DNA from: Flavobacterium limnophilum
Lineage (GTDB): Bacteria > Bacteroidota > Bacteroidia > Flavobacteriales > Flavobacteriaceae
Assembly: GCF_027111315.2 (NCBI RefSeq)
Contig: NZ_CP114289.2
Location: forward strand, 744,001-808,000
DNA: 64,000 nucleotides
Direction: 5' to 3'
The first letter of the stretch is position 1; each line of letters opens with the position of its first letter. This document shows, one piece after another, positions 54,267 through 61,209 of this stretch. The position numbers and the translations under genes were made by a program. The notes beneath the pieces were generated by a model, which saw only the letters and a list, made by a program, of their open reading frames with translations, was not told the origin of the DNA and ran no database searches.

Positions 54267-55148
54267 ATGAATAATACAACGACACCCAAAATCAAGGCCG
54301 GTTTTCTTGGACAAACGATGGTTGTTTTGGATCCCGACAAGAAAAGAAAGTTGGTTTCCAATCTTTTTTTTCGCAACCTTTTCCCTGATGCCATTGGTTA
54401 TTTTCCAAATGCAAAACACCACAACAGGTCGAGAAAGAACGGCATCAACGAGTACATACTTTTGTACTGTTTGGCAGGAGAAGGCTGGATTAAAATCAAC
54501 GGGAAAACGATACCGCTGACTCCCAATACGGGTTTTATTATCCCTGAAAATACGGGTCACAAATATGGAAGCTCCTTAAAAGAGGCTTGGAGTATTTATT
54601 GGATTCATTTTGCAGGAGATTATGCCTCAACTTTTTACAAACGTTTTTCGGCCTCCAATGATGGAGCCGTCAAGATAGCATTTGACGAAAGTCGAATTAA
54701 TTTGTTGAACGAATTAATCCTGCTTTTGGAAAGTGATTTTACCGATGAAAAAGTAGAACTGACCCATTTTAAGTTAATTGCATTTTTAAGCTCTTTGTGT
54801 TATTCCAATACCTTGAACAGCAATGTCGATGATAAAATAAGCCATTCCATGGCATTCATGAAAGCCCATTTGAGCGAAATTTTGACCATTGAACTATTGG
54901 CAAACCAAGCTTGCTATTCCATCTCCAGGTATTCGGAACTTTTCAAACAAAAAACAGGATATTCCCCAATTCAATTTTTTATCCGATTAAAAATACAAAA
55001 ATCTTGTGAGTACCTTTACTTTACTAATCTCAACATCAAAGAAATATGTAAAGAAGTAGGTTTTGATGATCCTTATTATTTTTCGCGGATGTTTAAAAAG
55101 CAAATCGGTGTTTCTCCTAGCGAATATCGTAAGAAGAAAAAAGATTAA
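54267..55148 (+). CDS. AraC-family transcriptional regulator
   Basis: 293 residues, soluble. N-terminal cupin/arabinose-binding domain ([20 protein letters not shown], then [20 protein letters not shown]) and a C-terminal double helix-turn-helix (about 195-290: [28 protein letters not shown], then [34 protein letters not shown]). Such proteins bind a sugar and activate transcription from direct repeats spaced one helical turn. It is the only complete transcription factor in the window, so it is a candidate for the 10-bp tandem operators at the six promoters; it may instead control only the adjacent MFS operon. Confidence 0.95.
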   Translation: MNNTTTPKIKAGFLGQTMVVLDPDKKRKLVSNLFFRNLFPDAIGYFPNAKHHNRSRKNGINEYILLYCLAGEGWIKINGKTIPLTPNTGFIIPENTGHKYGSSLKEAWSIYWIHFAGDYASTFYKRFSASNDGAVKIAFDESRINLLNELILLLESDFTDEKVELTHFKLIAFLSSLCYSNTLNSNVDDKISHSMAFMKAHLSEILTIELLANQACYSISRYSELFKQKTGYSPIQFFIRLKIQKSCEYLYFTNLNIKEICKEVGFDDPYYFSRMFKKQIGVSPSEYRKKKKD

Positions 55149-55185
55149 GTTCATTTTGATTTAGGTTTTCCAAAGTATGGGTGTG

Positions 55186-56787
55186 TTATTTATCATGGTT
55201 TCTCACCAATGACACATCATCCACTTGGCAAGATGCTTTGGCAGCTCCATCTGCCAGAAAACCAATTTCGACTTTTCCCGCTTTGACAATTATATTGGTG
55301 ATGTGAATGGTTTGCCAGGCCGAATTTTCCTCCTTGATGCCGTATTTGAATTGGTTTCCATCGCTTGTGGCATACATTTCTAGATTGGCAAAACCATTGC
55401 TGTTCTTTACTTTGGCTGACAAGGTGTAGATTCCGTCTTCCAGTTTAACATAAGGTGAAGAAGAAATCGTTTGGGATATTTTTCGCTTGAAATTTACTTT
55501 GTCACTGATGTTCAGGCTTTTTTCACCGATTACAATCTTCCGGTCGTCTTCGGTATTGAAATAGTTTAGGACGGGAGAAGTAGCTTTGTCAAGTGAAATT
55601 TTGTTTCCTTGGATAATTTCTGTCGTCCAACCCGTTAATGGCAATTGCACCGGTTTTACTGGACTTGGAATATACCTTCGATCTGCTTCAAAACTGCCGT
55701 TTTTCACAAAATCATTGTCTTTGGCTACTTCCCATAAACCAGTTTGGGCGTCTAAATTCCATGAACCGAGCGAATTAAAATAAGGGGTTTTTCCATCAAA
55801 TGAAATCGGAAACCATTGGTTGTAACCCAATCCATTGCCCGCTAAATTGGCCCAACGGTCGCCACAATACACCACGGTTTCCTGTTGGCTGCCTTTGACA
55901 TTGACAAAAAATCCTGTTTGCGTGACATGGGCAAAATCATCGGAAACACCATTCATGACCAACATTTTATTGCTGGGAAGGTAAGGTCCCCTGATGTCAT
56001 CGGCTACCAAATAATAGGCAAATGAGGCATCCCAACCGTAAATATTGGAAGCAAACATGTAATACTTGTTGTTGTACTTGAACATGCAATTGCCTTCGCG
56101 GCTTTCTCCCTTGAAAATTTGCGTGCAGTCCAACAGATTCACTTTTCCTTCCTTGACCCCAATTTCGGAAACATAAATTTTGTTTCGTCCTTTTCCATAC
56201 GAATAAATAAGATAGGATTTTCCGGTATCTTCATCGGTAAATACGGTTTGGTCTCCGGTATTGGTCGTTCCAATCATGGGCTCCATGTTTATTTTTTGAT
56301 GCCATGTAAATTGACCCGTTGGCGAATCGGAAACGGTAATCAATACCTTGTTGCCGTGTTGGACAAACATCGCATATTGATTCAATTCCTTGATAAAAGC
56401 AACCCCCAATCGACCCACCCAGGTTTTTCCGGATTTATCCGTTTCGGCTTTGGTCAAAACATCCCCTTCAAACGTCCAGTTGACCAAATCAGTGGAAGTA
56501 TAGCAGGTTACAGATTCGAATGTAGCGTTCGGTTGCGTAACAGACGGATTGTTTCTATAACTGTCGGCTTCCTCGTAATGAACACCATACCAGTAATATT
56601 TTTGTATGCCAGTGACTGGATCGGCGAATTTAAAAATCCCTCCGCCTTGACTGTTGATGGGTTGGCCGTCTTTGGTGTTCCAGAACACGTCATTTTTGAT
56701 ATTGGCCGGCTGTCCATAGCCAGAGGAATTAATTCCCAGGATACAAACCAACATCAGTAGGACAGCATTATATTTCATTATTTTCAT
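55186..56787 (-). CDS. GH43-type glycosidase with C-terminal carbohydrate-binding sandwich
   Basis: 533 residues with signal peptide (...CILGINSSGYGQ); start at 56787, alternative ATG three codons on. Five-bladed propeller with GGGIFKFADPVTG, STDLVNWTFEGDVLT, DQTVFTDEDTGKSYLIYSY, and a probable catalytic Glu in SREGNCMFKYNNKYYMFAS. The usual GH43 N-terminal base Asp is not obvious, as in exo-beta-1,3-galactanases of this family, which is a plausible role (inference). Residues about 385-533 are a separate sandwich (NGSFEADRRYIPS ... CQVDDVSLVRN) like a CBM. Periplasmic. Transcribed from promoter E1, 50 bp upstream. Confidence 0.82.
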   Translation of the reverse strand: MKIMKYNAVLLMLVCILGINSSGYGQPANIKNDVFWNTKDGQPINSQGGGIFKFADPVTGIQKYYWYGVHYEEADSYRNNPSVTQPNATFESVTCYTSTDLVNWTFEGDVLTKAETDKSGKTWVGRLGVAFIKELNQYAMFVQHGNKVLITVSDSPTGQFTWHQKINMEPMIGTTNTGDQTVFTDEDTGKSYLIYSYGKGRNKIYVSEIGVKEGKVNLLDCTQIFKGESREGNCMFKYNNKYYMFASNIYGWDASFAYYLVADDIRGPYLPSNKMLVMNGVSDDFAHVTQTGFFVNVKGSQQETVVYCGDRWANLAGNGLGYNQWFPISFDGKTPYFNSLGSWNLDAQTGLWEVAKDNDFVKNGSFEADRRYIPSPVKPVQLPLTGWTTEIIQGNKISLDKATSPVLNYFNTEDDRKIVIGEKSLNISDKVNFKRKISQTISSSPYVKLEDGIYTLSAKVKNSNGFANLEMYATSDGNQFKYGIKEENSAWQTIHITNIIVKAGKVEIGFLADGAAKASCQVDDVSLVRNHDK

Positions 56788-56810
56788 TTTACTTTTCTTC
56801 TCTTACCAAG

Positions 56811-56856
56811 TAAAAATAGATGATAACCCTACAATTGCTATCCTGTAGCATCCTGT
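56811..56856 (-). promoter_or_regulatory. Promoter E1: tandem operator + -7 element, drives GH43
   Basis: Minus strand: ACAGGATGCT, ACAGGATAGC (56856 down to 56837), 18-nt spacer, then TATTTTTA (56818-56811). Inferred leader about 17 nt. Confidence 0.75.
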
Positions 56857-56867
56857 TTATTTTAGGA

Positions 56868-56917
56868 ACAGGACAGATAGCACAGGATACCAAAAAAAAC
56901 AGAATAATGTAAATTTG
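56868..56917 (+). promoter_or_regulatory. Promoter E2: degenerate tandem operator + -7 element, drives GH28-sulfatase
   Basis: ACAGGATACC at 56882-56891, 18-nt spacer, then TAAATTTG (56910-56917), an exact -7 match. The upstream unit is degenerate: GACAGATAGC sits in the 10-bp register, and a full ACAGGACAGA lies 14 bp upstream of the good unit (56868-56877). Only 11 bp from E1's operator. Inferred leader about 138 nt. Confidence 0.65.
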
Positions 56918-57061
56918 TTTTTACCGTAAAATTGTAAATATTAAGTGGGAATATCCAAAATGATTTTATTGAGATAAAGTAATGACATAAAACTAGATAA
57001 TTCAAGACCCAGATTGCTTAAAACATAAATTACGAGTATTAAATTAAATAAAAAAAAACTA

Positions 57062-58390
57062 ATGAAGACAATTTTTAGATTGCTGATTTGCCTTGTCGGA
57101 TTTTCGCAAGTTGCATTTTCGCAGGACTACAGCAACGACACTTTTCCAGACGGAACAGCGATTTCGAACTGGTTCAAGGATTACGCCAAAATTGAATTAA
57201 AAAATTTGGGCAAGCAATACAAGATTACCGATTATGGCGTGAAAAACGACAGCACGAAAGTGCAAACCGCAGCGATACAAAAGGTTATCGACAAAGCATC
57301 CAAAAAAGGAGGAGGCGTAATCGTAATTCCCAAAGGCGTTTTCTTGAGCGGAGCCTTGTTTTTTAAACCCAAAACCAGTTTACATATTTCCGAAGGAGCT
57401 GTTTTGAAAGGTTCGGACACCATTTCGGATTATCCAATTAGGGCTTCGCGAATGGAAGGCCAGAATCTGGATTATTTTCCGGCTTTGGTCAATGCTTATG
57501 GCGTGGACGGTTTCTCGATTTCCGGAAAAGGAACCATCAACGGAAATGGCAAGAAGTATTGGGAAGCCTTTTGGGCAAGACGCAAGATAAATCCAAAATG
57601 CACCAACCTCGAAGTGTCAAGACCCAGATTGGTGTTTATCTGGAATTCCAATAACGTGCAACTTCAAGACGTGAAATTGATTAATTCCGGTTTTTGGACG
57701 AATCATTTTTACAAATGCAATAATGTAAAACTGCTGGATTTGTATATTTCTTCCCCACATTTAGGCGTGAAAGCACCAAGTTCCGATGCCATTGACATCG
57801 ATATTTGTACCAATTTTTTGGTAAAAGGATGCTTCATGTCCGTCAATGACGATGCCATTGCATTGAAAGGAGGAAAAGGCCCTTATGCCGACCAAGATAA
57901 AAATAATGGGCCAAACACCAACATCATCATTGAAGATTGCCATTTTGGATTCTGTCATTCGGCATTGACCAACGGAAGCGAATCCATTCACAACCGAAAC
58001 GTGATCATGCGCAATTGCCAAGTTGATGGAGTGACAAGATTGTTGCATCTAAAAATGAGACCCGATACGCCACAGCTATACGAATACATCAGGGTGGAAA
58101 ATATTATAGGAGAAGCCAAAACCTGTCTGGTGGTTTTGGGATGGAAACAATTTTTCGATTTGAAAGGGCGTCCTGATATTCCTTTGTCCTACGGAGATAA
58201 TGTTACGTTGAAAAATATTAACCTGAAATGCGACAATTTCTTCGGCGTGGAGAACGATCCAAACGTTCGATTGTCCAATTTCACCTTTGAAAATTTAAAT
58301 ATCGAAGCCACGAAAACCGCTATCGACAGAAGCATCATAAAAGGATTGACGTTCAAAAATGTTTATATCAACAAGCAATTAATCGAATAA
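57062..58390 (+). CDS. GH28 polygalacturonase-like hydrolase, second copy
   Basis: 442 residues with signal peptide (MKTIFRLLICLVGFSQVAFSQ). Beta-helix with GH28 motifs in order: SSDAIDIDICTN, VNDDAIALKGGKGP, HSALTNGSESIHN and LLHLKMRPD in place of the RIK site. An Asp-rich N-terminal PCTF-free segment KITDYGVKNDSTKVQTAAIQ matches the family start. Differs clearly from the first GH28, so a different bond (for example RG galacturonohydrolase versus exo-polygalacturonase) is likely. Followed after 25 bp by the sulfatase. Confidence 0.9.
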   Translation: MKTIFRLLICLVGFSQVAFSQDYSNDTFPDGTAISNWFKDYAKIELKNLGKQYKITDYGVKNDSTKVQTAAIQKVIDKASKKGGGVIVIPKGVFLSGALFFKPKTSLHISEGAVLKGSDTISDYPIRASRMEGQNLDYFPALVNAYGVDGFSISGKGTINGNGKKYWEAFWARRKINPKCTNLEVSRPRLVFIWNSNNVQLQDVKLINSGFWTNHFYKCNNVKLLDLYISSPHLGVKAPSSDAIDIDICTNFLVKGCFMSVNDDAIALKGGKGPYADQDKNNGPNTNIIIEDCHFGFCHSALTNGSESIHNRNVIMRNCQVDGVTRLLHLKMRPDTPQLYEYIRVENIIGEAKTCLVVLGWKQFFDLKGRPDIPLSYGDNVTLKNINLKCDNFFGVENDPNVRLSNFTFENLNIEATKTAIDRSIIKGLTFKNVYINKQLIE

Positions 58391-58415
58391 ATATAAAATT
58401 CAAAATGTATCATAA

Positions 58416-59795
58416 ATGAGTAAATATTTTAGTTCAAAAATACAGTTCTCCATCGCGTTGTTGTTTTGTTTCATGGTTTCCTATGGTCAAAAAAGCCAAA
58501 AGAAATCAACGGACAAACCCAATATTATCTTGATTATTGCCGATGATGCCGGATGGAATGACGTGGGGTATAATGGTTCGGAAATACAAACGCCCAATAT
58601 TGATCGTTTGGCCAAAAATGGAGTAGTGCTGAACCGCTTTTATGCCAGTCCAACCTGTTCTCCTTCAAGAGCCAGTCTATTGACCGGAAGACCTTCCAGT
58701 CGAATGGGGATTGTCGCGCCAATAAGTGACAAGAGCAAATTGAAATTACCGGACTCGATTCCAACTTTGCCTAAATTGTTGCATCAAAACAACTACCAAA
58801 CGGCGCTTTTCGGAAAATGGCATTTGGGATTGCAACCCAGCAGCGGCCCGAAAGCCTATGGATTTGATTATTCCTACGGATTTTTGCACGGTCAAATCGA
58901 TCAATATACCCATAAATATAAAAATGGAGACGAGAGCTGGTACAGAAATGGCGAGTTTATCGTTGAGAAAGGACACGCGACTGACCTAATCACCGAAGAA
59001 GCCATAAAGTGGATTTCGGAAAAGAGAGATATAAAGAAAAATTTCTTTATACAACTTGCTTATAGTGCGCCGCATTTCCCTTTGCAGGAAGAGCAAAAAT
59101 GGAAAGACCCTTACATGCATTCCATAAAGAACAGTTCTAGGAGAGATTTTGCCGCCGCGATGAGCCACATGGACAACAGCATTGGCTTATTGTTGGGCAA
59201 ATTGAAACAAGAGAAATTAGACAAAAACACCCTGATTATTTTTATGAGCGACAATGGCGCCATGGAGAATTGGGATTCCAAAAAGCAGTACAATGGAGTT
59301 CATCCATCCAATGACAGGCTAGGAGACAACACGCCACTCAGGGATTGGAAAACTTCCAATTATGAAGGTGCGATTCGAGTGCCTTGTGCGTTTTATTGGA
59401 AAGGGCATCTTATAAACTATAAAAACGAAAGTTACATTTCGGTTATAGACATGCTGCCCAGCTTTTTGTTTTTGGCGGGTGACGAAAATCTTCCCCAAAC
59501 TATTGAAGGAAAAAATGTATGGTCGGCCATTTCGGAAAACAAATCGATTCCCAACCAAGAAATTTACGTTAGAGGTCATTTGCAGGAAAGTTTAATACAA
59601 AAACCTTGGAAAATAATCAGGACTCGACACCTTGCCATTCCTGCCGATTATGAATTGTACAATATCGAAAAAGATCCAAGTGAAAAAAACAATGTCATTT
59701 TGCAAAATGAAGCTCTTGCCGAAAAAATGAAAATGGCTCTTGAAAACCAATTTCAAAAAGATGCCAAAGAAGTGAATTTGAATGGGATTAAATAA
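58416..59795 (+). CDS. S1-family sulfatase
   Basis: 459 residues with signal peptide (...FCFMVSYGQ). N-terminal metal site IADDAGWNDVGYNG (about 41-54), and the modification motif SPTCSPSRASLLTGR with Cys81 as the future formylglycine. Then ALFGKWHLG (near 130), FIQLAYSAPHFP and IIFMSDNGAMEN (near 273) complete the alkaline-phosphatase-like active site. Needs a sulfatase-maturing enzyme not encoded here. It hydrolyses a sugar sulfate ester; why an RG-I cluster carries one is unclear. Cotranscribed with GH28 (25-bp gap). Confidence 0.93.
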   Translation: MSKYFSSKIQFSIALLFCFMVSYGQKSQKKSTDKPNIILIIADDAGWNDVGYNGSEIQTPNIDRLAKNGVVLNRFYASPTCSPSRASLLTGRPSSRMGIVAPISDKSKLKLPDSIPTLPKLLHQNNYQTALFGKWHLGLQPSSGPKAYGFDYSYGFLHGQIDQYTHKYKNGDESWYRNGEFIVEKGHATDLITEEAIKWISEKRDIKKNFFIQLAYSAPHFPLQEEQKWKDPYMHSIKNSSRRDFAAAMSHMDNSIGLLLGKLKQEKLDKNTLIIFMSDNGAMENWDSKKQYNGVHPSNDRLGDNTPLRDWKTSNYEGAIRVPCAFYWKGHLINYKNESYISVIDMLPSFLFLAGDENLPQTIEGKNVWSAISENKSIPNQEIYVRGHLQESLIQKPWKIIRTRHLAIPADYELYNIEKDPSEKNNVILQNEALAEKMKMALENQFQKDAKEVNLNGIK

Positions 59796-59829
59796 AATTA
59801 TGTTTTTAGATCGATAAGGAACTATTTTT

Positions 59830-59993
59830 TTGTCAGATCGAGCGCAATGTCATTAAGTTAAGGATTTTTTTGTCATTTCGACCAACGGGAGAAATCACAT
59901 AAGTTGCTCAGGTTATGTGATTTCTCCTGCGTCGAAATGACAAAGGCAGAAACTATTTTTTTTAACTTAATGACATTGCGCTCGAACTGACAA
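59830..59993. repeat. 164-bp nested inverted repeat
   Basis: Outer arms 59830-59861 and 59962-59993 pair over 32 bp with one mismatch (TTGTCAGATCGAGCGCAATG...). Inside them, TGTCATTTCGAC (59871-59882) pairs with GTCGAAATGACA (59931-59942), and GGAGAAATCACATAA (59888-59902) with TTATGTGATTTCTCC (59913-59927). A composite of two palindromic elements, one inserted in the other; it could also stop transcription after the sulfatase. Confidence 0.85.
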
Positions 59994-60040
59994 TGGATTA
60001 ACCGCTCCCCAATCCTTTCGGGAGAATCACTGCTGCTGGG

Positions 60041-60286
60041 CAGAAAAGAACTCTTTTGGGACTGGAAGCGCTGCTGCTGAGCAGAAAAGTACTCTTTTGG
60101 GACTGGATGAGGCTCGGCTGAGCAGAAAAGCACTCTTTTGGGGCTGGATGAGGCTCGGCTGGACAGAAAAGAACTCTTTTGGGGTTGGACGAGGCTCGGC
60201 TGGGCAGAAAAGCACTCTTTTGGAGCTGGATGAGGCTCGGCTGAGCAGAAAAGCACTCTTTTGGAGCTGGATGAGGCTCAGATGTT
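60041..60286. repeat. 41-bp tandem repeat array (minisatellite), six units
   Basis: Units start with CAGAAAAG at 60041, 60082, 60123, 60164, 60205 and 60246, exactly 41 bp apart. Within a unit: CAGAAAAGnACTCTTTTGGG, then CTGGATGAGGCTCGGCTGRG; the first unit diverges and the sixth decays. 41 is not a multiple of three, so the array leaves open frames in all three minus-strand phases without coding evidence. Confidence 0.9.
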
Positions 60287-60387
60287 CGAGCTGTTCTTTT
60301 AAAAACGAGCATTCTTAAAATTCGGGCTGCTGGGCGAACGGCTACTAACTTCGCCCACACCAACCTGGGCAGACAAAACAAATCAAA

Positions 60388-60530
60388 AAGCTATATCCAT
60401 AAAACGGTATGGCTTTTTTGTGTTTAAAAGAATATTTTGTGCTGATAATTGTATTAGATTTGTTCTAGTAGCCCATTGGAATGGGCACAGAATGCAATTC
60501 GGCACTATCCCCACAAGGGGATTTAGTTTA
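60388..60530. repeat. Hairpins and small repeats before the GNAT gene
   Basis: AAAAAGCTATA (about 60386-60396) pairs with TATGGCTTTTTT (about 60408-60419), a terminator-like stem. Further on, GCCCATTGGAATGGGC (60471-60486) and ATCCCCACAAGGGGAT (60508-60523) form short hairpins. No gene is seen in 59796-60580. Confidence 0.5.
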
Positions 60531-60580
60531 TATCCGATGTGGGTGAATGGGAATGGGATTAAATAATAACATTTTAAATA

Positions 60581-61105
60581 ATGGAAAACATTAAAATAAT
60601 AAAAGCAACGTTAAACGACATTGACCAATTGCAAAAAATTGGCAGACAAACGTTTGAAGAAACATTTTCAGAATCCAACTCCGAAGAGAATATGAAAAAC
60701 TATTTGGAGGGAGGGTTTTCCAACGAAAAATTGACCGCCGAACTCAATGACAAAAACTCCGAATTCTATTTTGCGACATTCGACAATGAAGTCATTGGCT
60801 ACCTTAAAATCAACTTTGGCCCATCGCAAACGGAATTAAAGGACAGCAAAGCCCTTGAAATTGAACGGATATATGTGTCGAAAGAATTTCACGGTCAAAG
60901 CGTGGGACAATTGCTTTATGACAAGGCCATCCAAGTAGCGAAACTGAAAAATGTGGATTATGTTTGGTTGGGCGTTTGGGAAGAAAATCCAAGGGCCATC
61001 CGTTTTTACAAGAAAAATGGCTTCGTTGAGTTTGATAAACACATTTTCAAATTAGGGAATGACGAGCAAACGGACATCATGATGAAACTCAAATTGACGG
61101 ACTAG
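60581..61105 (+). CDS. GNAT-family N-acetyltransferase
   Basis: 174 residues, cytoplasmic. Acetyl-CoA-binding core IERIYVSKEFHGQSVGQLLYDKAI (the R/Q-x-x-G-x-G/A loop is QSVGQL here) and WLGVWEENPRAIRFYKKNGF are typical of the RimI-like GNAT fold. Acceptor unknown; spermidine/amine or peptide N-terminus are both possible. It stands alone between the repeat-rich spacer and a bidirectional terminator, and has no evident link to pectin breakdown. Confidence 0.92.
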   Translation: MENIKIIKATLNDIDQLQKIGRQTFEETFSESNSEENMKNYLEGGFSNEKLTAELNDKNSEFYFATFDNEVIGYLKINFGPSQTELKDSKALEIERIYVSKEFHGQSVGQLLYDKAIQVAKLKNVDYVWLGVWEENPRAIRFYKKNGFVEFDKHIFKLGNDEQTDIMMKLKLTD

Positions 61106-61134
61106 GCATTCTGTTTTTACTCTTGAAACCCCAA

Positions 61135-61174
61135 TAAAAAAGGTTGATGAAACGAAATTTCATCAACCTTTTTT
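61135..61174. terminator. Bidirectional terminator between GNAT and PL4 genes
   Basis: AAAAAAGGTTGATGAAA (61135-61151) pairs perfectly with TTTCATCAACCTTTTTT (61157-61173) across a 5-nt loop, with T-runs on both sides. Confidence 0.9.
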
Positions 61175-61209
61175 TATGCAAACTATAGTAGAATTGACAA
61201 ACTATAATC

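Noticed and set aside
60041..60286. CRISPR array
   Set aside because: Units are contiguous 41-bp copies without unique spacers, and no cas genes are present.
59873..60381. Minus-strand open frames of up to 127 residues over the 41-bp repeats
   Set aside because: All three phases stay open because the unit is 41 bp; composition simply follows the repeat and there is no start context.
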